Shown here: piece after piece, positions 23,431 through 33,786 of the stretch
Numbering within the stretch: the stretch's first letter is position 1
Layout of the letters: every line of letters begins with the position of its first letter
Source: Hippasteria phrygiana
Lineage: Eukaryota > Echinodermata > Asteroidea > Valvatida > Goniasteridae
NCBI GenBank assembly: GCA_037893225.1
Contig: JAZGUH010000259.1
Span: 62,001-126,000 of the forward strand
DNA length: 64,000 nucleotides
Reading direction: 5' to 3'
Made by a program: the position numbers and the translations under genes
The notes under the pieces: generated by a model
The model's database searches: none
What the model saw: only the letters and a program-made list of their open reading frames with translations
Told to the model about the DNA's origin: nothing

Positions 23431-23775
23431 ATAAAACCTATGATAAAACTAAATTGTTTTATTATTAGCCAAATTTAATGATGGCGCGCAATGGACCAGA
23501 CACAGAGTGTTCACAAATCTATCATCCAAACTTGACCCAACTTGACCTGGACATACATCGCAAGCATGTCTCCATGGTATGTATTCATACAGCATTTCTC
23601 AAACTCTGGCTTGGGCTTGGGCTTGGGCTTCTTCTCCAACTATTCCCCAGTCCCATTGCTAATCTGAAGCCTTGAATACGTAAATAAATTAACACGATCT
23701 GGCTCTGGGTTAAAACAAAAGACTTTGATGTACATGTAGCAAAAACAGTGTCTCCGATCTACATGTATAGTATCC
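23431..23775. other. Spacer, no gene recognised
   Basis: A short GGCTTG triplication lies at 23609-23630. No exon was recognised. Confidence 0.35.
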
Positions 23776-23815
23776 CAGGTCAGGTCAGGTCAGGTCAGGT
23801 CAGGTCAGGTCAGGT
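23776..23815 (+). repeat. Pentanucleotide microsatellite (CAGGT)8
   Basis: Eight perfect CAGGT units. The following ~100 bp (CATGTCATTGTACTCCACGG) resembles 24.01-24.11 kb, so the array sits at one end of a degenerate local duplication. Confidence 0.95.
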
Positions 23816-24150
23816 CATGTCATTGTACTCCACGGCATATGCACTATACACGAATATTCCCAATCATGCTTTGACGCTTAGAAGCTTTAAACTGAGGGCA
23901 CGAGCGAGCCGGTTGCCAGGTATTCACTTTTCCATCCAGCGTGCAGCTGCACGAACCGCGACATGACCCGGTGACATGAGCTACCCTTTGAATCTTTGAA
24001 CGTACGATTCCTAGGTCAGGTTATGTCATCGTACGTGTGAGCAGCCGCGGGAGGCAAGTTCCATGTGTGCACGCCATACGCACAAATATTCCTACCAACA
24101 TTTTGACATCATTAGCGAACATACAAAATTTCCCTCTGTTTATAGAACAA

Positions 24151-24645
24151 TTAAGGATGATGTTAATTGCTGAGAGAAGTTTGCATCATATTTTTGTTTT
24201 ATGTAGATTCTGTACTGTAAAATAAAACAGCCAATTTCTTTTTCTGCCATGAAATAACAAAAAGTGACTTTTGCGAGCTATTTTTATCAAGTCTCCTCTA
24301 GCGGAGCATGCATGTAGCCCGTTGATGCCATTTGTCTAAAAGTCGTCGCTGCGGGCAGCAAACAATTCTGACGTCATAGTACGAACTCCTCTTTTGTCCC
24401 TAGTGCTAGACACAAAAGGGAGTTTGTCCTATGACATCAGAATTGTTTGCTGCCCGCAGCGATGACGCTTAGACAAATGGCACCAGCGGGCTAGAGGGGA
24501 CTTGATAAAACTTCTCTTAAAAGTCACTTTTTTGTTTATATTTCATGGCAGAAATAATTGGCAGTTATATTTTACAATACGCAATCTACATAAAACTAAA
24601 AAAAAAATGACACAGACTTCTCTCAGCAATCAACATCATCTTTAA
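24151..24645. mobile_element. Foldback TTAA element, copy 2
   Basis: TTAA at 24151-24154 and 24642-24645 brackets a ~487-bp inverted repeat with the same arms and core as copy 1 (CGAACTCCTCTTTTGTCCCT / CACAAAAGGGAGTTTGTCCT). The arms differ from each other at more positions than in copy 1, suggesting an older insertion. Confidence 0.9.
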
Positions 24646-25590
24646 AGTACATGAACACTTTATAGTCTGAGCTCTAGGCACTGAGAATGCTGCCCGAGTA
24701 GTATTGCTCTTGGCACTTCAGGACTTTATTAGCTTCTGCCACCAAGGAGTAAATCCGGCCAGAACACCCAATCACTAGAAACGCAGCTTATTGATACAGA
24801 CAGAACGTTACGGTTAGTTTCACTTGGGTCCTGTGAGCAGGGGACACAAGAAACGTCAAATGTCCGCCTCCTGTACTTGTAAAAGTCAAATTTAGGCGCA
24901 CAGCTGTCGCCCCAGGCATATTGATGGTGCTATATTAGCCGATAAGAGAAATGGAAGGGAAAGGGGGGTAGAATCATTAACTCATTAGCCTGCTAAAAAG
25001 AAACGAAAAGAGGGCAATGTTATAGTTAATTTGTCTGAAGTCTTAAGAAAATAATAAGTTTCTGACCTTAGAGAAGGGGCGAGTCGTAAAAGTATCGACT
25101 GGGGAACTCACACTAACAACGAAGGACAGATTTTGAGTTTTTGATTTTTGTCTGGAAAGACTCCAACATGGGTCTTGCTTGTAGAGGATTGAGCTGAGTG
25201 ATGTAAATGACATGTCATTTGTTACAAAGTACTAAAAGATTTGACATCTACATCTGATACTTTTTATACTTCATCTACCCATGTTCAACTGTTGAAAACA
25301 AAAATCAGGTAAAACTTCATTCTCCATTTTACAACTGATAATGTGGAGGGCCCTCTGTTTCACCTTCTAGCAGAGTCTTTCTCAAAGGCCAAAAAGAATC
25401 ATTTTACGATACAACTTACGGTAATTGTGACACTATGTCGCATATTGAGGAAATGTCTTCCAAGTTTGACTTTCCGAGATTATCATGCCAGAAGAAAGGA
25501 ATTAATAGGCTTTCCAATGATACCCAATGTATCCCTATACCTTAACTCCAATCCAAATAATGACCTAAAGAAATGACGCTGAACAGCAAA
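24646..25590. other. Stretch without a recognised gene
   Basis: No exon was recognised. TAGGCTTTCCAATGATACCC near 25506 recurs at 36340 as GGGCTTTCCAATGATATCAA, so part of it is a low-copy dispersed repeat. Confidence 0.4.
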
Positions 25591-25895
25591 CATGCAGAGA
25601 ACACATTTAGAAAAAAAGACCACTAAAATCTTCTTTTTGTCAACTTTATCTCCCTCTTTATTATAAAACAAAATTGCACCTGGAGATTTTAATGCTAAAT
25701 AAAAAAAAATCTCAAAAGGTAATTCCGTTCTGATTTGCCTGAAAAAGCTCATATTCATTACACTCCCATTCAATAACAATAGAGTTTAAATATGAATGGA
25801 TTGAGTATGCACAGGAATGTGCATATAGACAACAACCGGCCAGGTGGTCTTTTACAAACTATGGCTGTGGCCGTCGTCCTTATTCAAGAGGTTAA
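25591..25895 (+). repeat. Dispersed repeat family I, copy 1
   Basis: ATGAATGGATTGAGTATGCACAGG, then CAACCGGCCAGGTGGTCTTTT, match 39.59-39.67 kb in inverted orientation. The tail CAAGAGGTTAA resembles the TTAA-MITE right end. Confidence 0.5.
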
Positions 25896-25939
25896 TATAG
25901 GACTACCTAAATTTAAAGTAAACATTTTACACAATGCTA

Positions 25940-26100
25940 AATATCTGTGACCCCCTGCTGTGCCTCCGATGATATCATACTCTTGGCTCATGAATATGAA
26001 AATGTGTATTAACATAAAAAACAAAATTTGTGCAATAACTCGCTAGAATTCCTACAAAGGATCTGGAAATGTATAATAACATGGACAAAAACTATTGCCC
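25940..26100 (+). repeat. Dispersed repeat family E, copy 2
   Basis: Same ordered words as 13.25-13.42 kb (GTGCCTCCGATGATATCATA, ATTAACATAAAAAACAAA, AATTCCTACAAAGGATC). Confidence 0.6.
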
Positions 26101-27720
26101 TACACATATTTCTGTCATATCAATCGGCTTGTAAGTTGCGGATCCATGTTTTTAGTTAGTCGTCAAGGTCGCGGATGTAACAACTTTAAGGAAGTCTCCC
26201 AGAAAGTGTGTTTTCTAGACCTCGGTTGATTTACGAGAGCCCAGAGGATGGCAGACCACCCCTGCCAAAAAACCAAACATCCCCATGACAACTCTGATTG
26301 AGTGCGCACGTGCAATTAATTGCAGGAAAAAAAAAACTGCCCGACACAGAAGCCCGACACAGAAGATTGACCCAGATTTCCAAATTCAGCCTGGGTTAAA
26401 TGGTACAAGATATAGGCCAAGACATTGGGGACGCAACTCCTCCATCACAACATAACACCAGGGGGCGCTTCTGATTAGGCACGGTGAGTAATAGTTAAAC
26501 AGTACACAAGGAGCCCGAATTCTGTTAGGAAACAGAAACTAGAAACATGAAAAAAGAAATAACTTTCAGGAAATGGCCACAAGTAACAGTTAATATTTGC
26601 ATCAGACCAGGATACCTTGACATTCAAGTTGTGCCCCTGTACGTCATGTGTCCCCCATTTTTTTTTTTTGGGGGGGGGGGGGGTGAGGGGGTACATATCA
26701 AAATTTTCCAGACCACATTCTAACATTTTTGTACAAACTGCACCCCCACAGCCCCCTTGAGTACAGGCCCCGTTTGGAGTGCATGTGTACTATAGGCACA
26801 TCCTCGTGCCTGTGGAACTAAAATGCACGTGCGCATGTAATGGCACACACACGTGCACCCCCACAGTCATGTAAACGGGTGCAATCGTGGACCTCCCATT
26901 GTTCCTCTTTTGTTTATACTCAAACTTTTTCGGAAGGCCTCCCATTGGTTTTGTACACGATTTTCAATCGTGGACGTTAGGTCAAACGTGGACGTTAGGT
27001 CAAACGTGGACCCCTTTGTCTACGCTGGAATTCTTTTGTCCTAGGTCCACGATTGCCGGCATATACAAACTCAGCTCTACATTACATTACTTGTGTGGAC
27101 ATTCCTTTGTATTCATGTAGTTAAGAATTCTCGGCAAAAAAATTACTCATTTTTCACACATCCAGAAAAAATATTAAACCCCGATTTTTGATAGTGGCCC
27201 CCAGAAGTAATTATCTTTATTCTCCCACAGATAACCCTAACCCCATTTTCCCTCTGAACCCCTTTTTCAGACAGGGGAAAACCACCAAGTGTGGACGTGG
27301 GCAAGTCCACACAATGTCTTTGCTACCTGCCTAGTGTGGACATCTTTTGTTCCGAGGTCCACACAACGTATGTAACGCTTGTACACACAGGCAAGTATTA
27401 ATATTCCACAGGATGGATTCAACGAACGCAACACAACATGACAAACTAATAGCAAGGCCGGTACACACATAAAATTAGACTGACCACATGAAACACATAC
27501 TGCGTGCCACGTATGCTAATACACGTAGCTATGTCTGTGGTCTGACTGAAAATTTCAATTCAATGGATTTCTGCCTACAAACAAATTATTAATAGAAAAC
27601 TGTATTCTTGAATGAACAAAGCACAGAATACACTCTGCAATTTATGTTGTCTACCTTTATTATGTGACTACGTATGAAGACTGCCCTATACATTAACACT
27701 GTACGAAATGGAGTCTCACT
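26101..27720. other. Long stretch without a recognised gene
   Basis: A G13 tract lies at about 26670-26682. An 18-bp unit (CGTGGACGTTAGGTCAAA) is present twice at 26969-27004. GTGGAC and its complement recur to 27360. No coding exon was recognised. Confidence 0.4.
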
Positions 27721-27724
27721 GCTA

Positions 27725-27860
27725 ATTTAAAAAATGAAACTTATTAAATTTGTTAAATATCATAGGTCATTTTTATGGTGGATATCTCATTGGAAAGCTC
27801 GTAACTTATCTAAGGCTAAAAAATTAGCAGTTGAATTTAAAAACTATTTGTGTGCGGTGC
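27725..27860 (+). repeat. Dispersed repeat family D, copy 1
   Basis: ATTGGAAAGCTCGTAACTTATC, followed by TTAGCAGTTGAATTTAAAAA, matches 42.23-42.29 kb and 50.93-50.99 kb. Confidence 0.65.
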
Positions 27861-27889
27861 CGCGCCACCAAAACACAAATACAACATCT

Positions 27890-27957
27890 TGTAATATACA
27901 ACATTTGCTTTTGCTGTAGTTTTCAGAAATGAATGGATTTGGTGGTTAGTATTTTTA
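27890..27957 (+). repeat. Repeat family C, left part of a split copy
   Basis: ATTTGCTTTTGCTGTAGTTT to GGTGGTTAGTATTTTTAACT equals the start of the intact copy at 56.67-56.85 kb. The family resumes at 28646, so the sequence between is a later insertion. Confidence 0.7.
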
Positions 27958-28178
27958 ACTAGTATAACACCTGAATAAATCCCCGCCATCCGATTGGTGG
28001 ATCGTCGATCACGTGCATTGAATTATTCGACCCATCACAAAACGCGAACCCGCACCGCCCAAAACGTTCTATCACATGGTTCTATCAAACGGTGCACGCG
28101 CATACTGATAGAACCAAAAGAACTTCCCTAATTTTACGGTCACTATTGGTGGCGCTACAATTGGGCTGTCATTCACAC

Positions 28179-28396
28179 ATGGCGGCCGAGTTTCCCGAAC
28201 TGCCGCGGTTTGTTCTAACAGACGACGAAATATTGGAACTCGTAGGCGATGCTGACGCTGCTAACACAAAGAGACAAATGAAATATGCAATCAAATGATT
28301 AGAGGAATTTGCAAGACACGCAGGAACAACAATTAAAGCTTTAACTGATTCGAAACTGGACCACTTTTTGTCGCGGTTTTATGCGGGACTGAGAAG
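28179..28396 (+). pseudogene. Crypton-type tyrosine recombinase N-terminal exon, broken
   Basis: The frame opens ATG GCG GCC GAG TTT. It then reads an acidic DDEILELV stretch, an NTKRQMKYAIK helix, a stop codon TGA at codon 40 (28296-28298), and continues in frame with LEEFARHAG, then LDHFLSRFYAGLRR. The order (DEEI..LV, NTK...A, LD..L..FYA..R) is what I know from the N-terminal domain of Crypton-derived, DUF3504-type proteins abundant in marine invertebrates. The frame ends at AGAAG|GTAAAC, a good splice-donor match at 28396/28397, so this may be a first exon. No downstream recombinase core is present nearby. It is best read as a dead fragment of a mobile or gene-family copy. The family call rests on pattern memory, not a search. 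Confidence 0.6.
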
Positions 28397-28479
28397 GTAA
28401 ACGGCACGTTGTAACGTTACACCATGTACCAAGAAATCCATGCATGCAATCTGTCGGATTTATTCAGGCGCTGTATAAA

Positions 28480-28643
28480 ACAAATAATGAATGTTTCACA
28501 TTCGTGCAATGGTAAGAATAATTTCATTCGGTGACAGATGGAATGTCCCATTCCACTTGGCTTCGCCTCGTGGAATGGAACATTCAATCTGTCACCTCAT
28601 GAAATTATTCTTACAATCGCACTCATAAACATTCATTATTTGT
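28480..28643. mobile_element. Palindromic element (164 bp)
   Basis: ACAAATAATGAATG at the left and CATTCATTATTTGT at the right are exact inverted repeats. The arms continue with GTAAGAATAATTTCAT, GGTGACAGATGGAATGT and their mirror images around the centre CTTGGCTTCGCCTCG. There is no coding capacity. Confidence 0.85.
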
Positions 28644-28645
28644 AT

Positions 28646-28925
28646 AATAGCAAATACTGTAACACTGACCCGTTTAAAGTTTTGTGTGCGTAGATGCTGT
28701 GCTTGTAGTCTGGTTTCCTGACCCTACTTTAGACAAAACGGTGCAATTTATAGACATCAGGGAATAATCAGATCGGGGAACTAGACTATTTCCAACAATG
28801 GTTGGCTGACCATCCCAGGATTTTTTAATTTTAATTCCACTTTTCTTGAAAATGACAACTGGTACACCAGGTACCATGATTTCACAGGATGCTTGAGACT
28901 GTTATTTCATAATAATTCAGTAGGT
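28646..28925 (+). repeat. Repeat family C, right part of a split copy
   Basis: GCAAATACTGTAACACTGAC, GTTTAAAGTTTTGTGTGC and GACCCTACTTTAGACAAAAC match 46.66-46.93 kb and 56.75-56.83 kb, completing the copy that starts at 27890. Confidence 0.75.
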
Positions 28926-29092
28926 TTTTGTGTGTGTGCAAATATTATCTTTAACTAATTTGTTCAAAAGAAATATACACACTTTGGAAATCTACCTATG
29001 AAATTTCTTTCACAATTGTCCCTCTTTATTGATCAAAGTTATTCACACATACAGTATATAAATACGATTTGAACCTTTGCATGGTGGGTGCG

Positions 29093-29362
29093 ATATGAGA
29101 GAGACTGGGATTGCGGGTAACACCATGTGAAATAAATCTCTTCTAGGAAGAAGTGTGGTTCTGAAAAGAACCGGGGTGAGTGTGTAACTCGACGTTTCGG
29201 ACAGTGTGCTCTGTCCGTCCACTCACACTCCTGAGGACGGACAGAGCACACTGTCCGAAATGTCGAGTTACACACTCACCCCGGTACTTTTCAGAACCAC
29301 ACTTCCTCCTATAAGAGATTTATTTCACATGGTGTTACCCGCAATCTCAGTCTCTCTCATAT
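29093..29362. mobile_element. Palindromic element (270 bp)
   Basis: ATATGAGAGAGACTGGGATT begins a nearly uninterrupted inverted repeat ending TCAGTCTCTCTCATAT. The arms include GTAACACCATGTGAAATAAA and ACGTTTCGGACAGTGTGCTC. A direct repeat ATACAGTATATAA lies outside both ends (about 29050 and 29362) and may mark the inserted unit. Confidence 0.85.
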
Positions 29363-29375
29363 ACAGTATATAACT

Positions 29376-29985
29376 ATTTTTCTAATGATGTGTCCTCATA
29401 TCAGAAATGTTCTGACTTTATTAACCAGTTCGTGTCGGATGACGTGTATAAACGCAAAGGTTTTGCAGTATTCAGAACGGATGACTGAAAAACACGCGAT
29501 CGAGGCCGGTAATATCTGTCAGTGACCCGCTCGCAGCGAGTGAGGCCGGCAATATCAGGTTGTGCTACCCGCAGATTATGGCCTGATTCCTCCTGAACCC
29601 GACTGGCATCGAGGTTCGTGAAAAATAATCCCGCGCCTGGGTCCGGTGAATGTCAAAATAATCCGGGTGTGAACTGGTTAAAGAATATTTGAAAAGGCGA
29701 TCTACATATACATATTCTTTACACTGTGCTAACGCCTGGCATTTAAAAAGAATGAATCCTTTTATCATCAATGCTGCGGACACATGCTTTCCACAATAGC
29801 AAAAAAAATATGTTTTTACATTAAAGTAAAACAATTAAATATTAAATATTACTGATAATATACATTTTCGGTATATATTTAACATATAGGTATGTACATT
29901 GTACATATACGTATCAGGCATTCTTTGAATAAATTTGAATTACTGAGTATATTACATTCAATCTGTAGGGGACTTTACCCTTTTA
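29376..29985. other. Spacer, no gene recognised
   Basis: GAGGCCGG(T/C)AATATC occurs twice around 29501-29555. No exon was recognised. Confidence 0.35.
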
Positions 29986-30235
29986 TGGAAGTCACCCAAT
30001 ACAAGGCTAAAAGCCAGTCTTTGTAAAGGGCTACAACAGAGGTGGTGGGGTTGGCCACATTTTAGGTTGCCAGCCCTATCACCCTTACGGCTTTCCTGGG
30101 TCCAGATCTAAGTAGAGGATAAATCTTCAAAAGATACCAAAGAAATTATCCCAATTTTCAGACCTCGATCTAGACCCAGGTGGGGTAACTTCCACCATTG
30201 GTGAGACCAACTCACCTCCCCCTGTTAAAGTTTCA
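29985..30235 (+). repeat. Dispersed repeat family F, copy 1
   Basis: CACCCAATACAAGGCTAAAAGCC to GAGACCAACTCACCTCCCC matches 60.43-60.64 kb in inverted orientation (GGGGGAGGTGAGTTGGTCTG to GGCTTTTAGCCTTGTATTGG). Confidence 0.75.
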
Positions 30236-31076
30236 AACATTTGTACACTGCAGAACACACAATGGACCAAGCATCACATGATTCTTGTATTCCTTGACAA
30301 AAAAGGTATGATTTTTTTTTTATTTCCTTTCAAAGACCAAAATGAAACATTTATTTCTGATACAACATCCAGCATGCTATAATATTTTTTCCAAGAAACA
30401 GTTGCAAGCCTTACTTGGAACAAACACAAATGTGAACAACGATGTGCAGCTAATAGGCCTATATTCTTTATAAAATGTACTCATACTTTACACAATTTTG
30501 GATTACATATGGCTGTTCCCAAAAAGTTGTGCAAGCAGATGACTTCCTCCAAAACAGGCTTTCAATCAGACCTAGTTAAACAAAATTGGAGAATAGTAGG
30601 ATCAAAATTTTAAAATGACAAAAATACGACTTTAGAGGACAAAATAAAGACTTTTACCGGCTTTCAGGAGTACTTGGTTTTTGTTGATACTCACCCATGT
30701 CCACAGCATCACAAGCCCCAATTGGCATATTCTGTACTCACAACACTTGTGCTCCATCCTCAACTAAAGCTCTTGGAAGTAAAGTTGCAGTACTCCTGCA
30801 CCCAAGCCCGTCACTAGTGATTTTCATATGACAGTGTGTAACACTGTTATGAAAAATATTCAATGAGATTTCATTTTTCCGAGTTGTGGGACAAAAAGTA
30901 GGGAAAAGTACAACAAAATAGGAATTTCAAGAAAAAAAGAAGGAGCAAGGTAAAAAAAAAAAAGATTGGAAAAAGTAGGAAAAGTAGGAATACTTGACAG
31001 CCTGCCAGAAGAACCTACACGTACATGTACATGTAATATCTGTACTTCATCTCGATGGATCAAATTAGATACCCTT
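30236..31076. other. Stretch without a recognised gene
   Basis: A-rich tract at 30950-30985 and overlapping ACATGTAC words at 31018-31033. No exon was recognised. Confidence 0.4.
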
Positions 31077-31084
31077 GTGTGTAA

Positions 31085-31281
31085 CAGGGATGCAGTCGAG
31101 TCCCTGCAAGTCCATCACAAACCCTCTAGTCATAATTCCAAATTCCAATCGCAAGCTATTCAAATGAGCTTTGACAAAGGCATTCCTTTGTCACTGTTCA
31201 TCCAGTTACTTGTGACCGGCTTTATGAAAGGACTTCTGACTGGAATTGTGAAAGGACTTGCAGGGACTGACTACAACTCTA
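31085..31281 (+). mobile_element. hAT-type MITE, copy 3
   Basis: Starts CAGGGATGCAGTCGAGTCCC and ends GACTACAACTCTA. It is flanked by the 8-bp duplication GTGTGTAA (31077-31084 and 31282-31289). Same orientation as copy 1, with few subterminal decamers. Confidence 0.9.
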
Positions 31282-31289
31282 GTGTGTAA

Positions 31290-32390
31290 TCACTGAAAAA
31301 ATGTCATGGAAATCCATTCTACAAGCAGAGATGTAACAGATTATAAAAAAAATTACCTGTTTTCTGCACCTGGGCTTTCCACTTTTTTTTATACCAAGAC
31401 CATATTAGATGAATGCAATGAATGTACAGGCTTCAGTTCAGATACAATATTGTTACCAATAAAAAGTCCCTGTCAAGTTCTGAGCTTATCAATTAGTCAA
31501 CGCACATGATTGAGAAACTAATTAAATCTAGATGACTGAAATCACTTACTTTGTAAATCCCATTTCAATGGTTGACAAACGAATAATTGTACATACATTT
31601 GTACATGTATAATCTGTGTGCATGAATGGATCATAGGCACTGATCGGGGGGAGGGGGGGAGGGGGGGGGGGAGAACACATCCCCCAATATTTTGGCTATG
31701 GCAGTGTCCCCCCCCCAAAAAAAAAGAAATACCCCCTTGTCACATACATTTTATGGGTCATTGGCTTTTACATGTACATGCACCAGTATGCACCAGAATA
31801 CACAAAGATCAGCACAGATTTTCAAAAATTTTCAAAAATTTCCCAAGATACACAAGAGACACCGTGTACAAAATGCTTAACAATTATTGTTAGTTGTGTG
31901 CTTTTTTCCCTCCGTCCTCCCCCCTAAACCTTGACAAGAAATTGCCGCTGATGGAATGGATAATTCAACATTTTCACTGCTTATACACAACAGTTTTATT
32001 AAAATGCTCAATAAACACAAAATACTCAAGTAAGGTACTTTTTGAGAAATTCAATACATTTCAAAGGATAAAATTTGGGATAGGTACAAAATTGCACAGA
32101 AGCTACACATACCTAAAAGAAGATAAAGATTGTATAATAAGAAAATTAATGGCATATTTCTAACAGCATTCCTTGAACAGGAATACATGTATGGATGTGC
32201 CATGTTCACAGCATTATTAACTGAGAACCGTATTTTGCAGTTGGAATGTGGTAAAACCAAAATGCTACAAATGTTTCACAATTTCCCCACCCCCCTCCCC
32301 AAGCTTTTAAATTGACTTCCAAGTGAAAATGAATGTGAGGTTGTCTTTTAAATAAAAAAAAATCGCAAAGCAACAAAAATTGGGGTCACT
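31290..32390. other. Stretch without a recognised gene
   Basis: G-rich run at 31647-31671 and C9 near 31710. No conserved exon was recognised. Confidence 0.4.
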
Positions 32391-32613
32391 TCAACCCCTT
32401 GAGTACGTTTTTTTACGGGAGACGTCGGGGTGTCGCGGCGGCTCTGGCAGCCAAGCGAAACGGCCACAATGTGTTTGTGCAGTCAAGCGTAACATATACA
32501 CAATAATCCAACAATGGATTGAAACTGCACAGACAGCAGCCAATGGCGTCATCCGGCCTGGTAGCACTGGTTTTTTTTGCGCCATATGACGTCTTCCGTA
32601 CGCAAAGGGTTAA
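32391..32613 (+). mobile_element. TTAA (piggyBac-like) MITE
   Basis: CAACCCCTTGAGTACG to CGTACGCAAAGGGTTAA. The left target site is TCAA (one change from TTAA) and the right is TTAA. The interior GGGAGACGTCGGGG, GGCAGCCAAGCGAAAC, AATCCAACAATGGATTGAAA and CATCCGGCCTGGT is shared with the 40.0- and 57.1-kb copies and with the ends of the 1.38-4.17-kb element. Confidence 0.85.
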
Positions 32614-32954
32614 ACAAAAATAATTCAATTTTGTTTCCCCTCTCAACCCAAAACCTAGACGTGCCACTTGGTAGAGCCAAATATGATGATTGGTCGTCTG
32701 AGTTAGAGGCTTGTTGCCAAGGCAACACATGAAGAGCTCTTCTGTACTCATTGGTTGATCAGCGTTGAGTCGATCATCGAATTGGCCCATTCGTCATAAC
32801 TCACATCAGGTTACGTTGCTTTTCTCAGGTGTAAAATGCAGCCCAATCTTGCAGCACACGTTCTCTTGTTGCATTCAACGATATCGCCACTCGAAACGAA
32901 AACTTCCGACACAATTTTGGCTGAATCAATCAGTTTAAGCCGATGGACCACAAT
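32614..32954. other. Downstream flank of the LRRC57-like gene
   Basis: No repeat partner or exon was recognised between the TTAA MITE and the candidate polyadenylation region. Confidence 0.35.
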
Positions 32955-33744
32955 CCATTGTTCAATGAATTCAACTTTTTATTACAAAGAACTGCAGTCC
33001 TAGTGACGAGGAGCATCCCGACTGTATCACACAGAAGTATCTCCTTCGTAAAGCGTGACGTCATTAGGATCCAGAAGTGCAATGGAAACGAATGGAGTAT
33101 GTACGTGCGCGTGTTGCTGTGCGTAGTGCCCCGCGTATTTTGGACCCGGAAGTTAATACTGCTGATGAATAGGGATACATTTGCAATACTTTACGCAGCA
33201 TCATATGACATGAAACCCCACTGTTTTTATCAAATCTGAAAATGATTTTACAGATTTTTTTCTCCAATGATATGCAGCATGTTGAGCAAAATGTCACTGG
33301 TGCAACTACTATTACCTCCTATTAGACTTTCGCAGGGTAACTGTCATCTTCTTAGATTTCCGGGAGCTAAAGTTCAAATGTGCCGTGGACAAAGTCGAGA
33401 ATGTTTCCCACTGTCCGCTTTCATTACATCGTTCTGGTCGTATAGCATCGCAGTACACTTCGCAGAGTGGATTTACTGTGCAGCCAATAATCAACGTTCA
33501 TCAAACAAACCACAAATCCCACTCCTGCCAATTTGTTTTGTTCCCTTCGAAAACGTAAAAAGTTCACAGACGACAAAACACATCATGTACCTCAAGTCTC
33601 TCTGATTTCAGTTCAGCACAAACTGTCCGATTATTCAATGCTCATCACAGCGATAAAAAAAAACCCATTCCTCAACAATGGCAAAATGTTGGAAAGCAAA
33701 GTCTTATCACAGTTCAGATTTGAAGACGCATCCCACATTTCACA
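32955..33744 (-). other. Possible 3' UTR of the LRRC57-like gene
   Basis: From the stop codon to a candidate cleavage region below an AATAAA hexamer on the minus strand. The stretch shows no recognisable repeat copy, unlike most of the window, which fits transcribed unique sequence. The UTR boundary is inferred only from the first plausible signal. Confidence 0.3.
32978..32983 (-). terminator. Candidate polyadenylation signal AATAAA
   Basis: AATAAA on the minus strand about 760 bases downstream of the LRRC57-like stop codon. It is a six-base motif and can occur by chance. Confidence 0.3.
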
Positions 33745-33786
33745 TCAAAACATCTTTTTCTTAGCTGCAGTATACCGCTCCATGTA
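33745..33786 (-). CDS. LRRC57: LRRC57-like, terminal coding exon
   Basis: A 42-base last exon preceded on the minus strand by the acceptor TTATTTTCTTTTAG. It encodes YMERYTAAKKKMF followed by TGA at 33747-33745. This matches the conserved, lysine-rich C-terminus of LRRC57 (vertebrate form YMERFTATKKKFA). It joins in phase 0 to the exon ending GYEK at 35670, recreating the family's GY(D/E)KYMER junction exactly. I chose this exon because both the reading phase and the C-terminal motif fit; no other candidate acceptor nearby does. Confidence 0.9.
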   Translation of the reverse strand, partial: YMERYTAAKKKMF

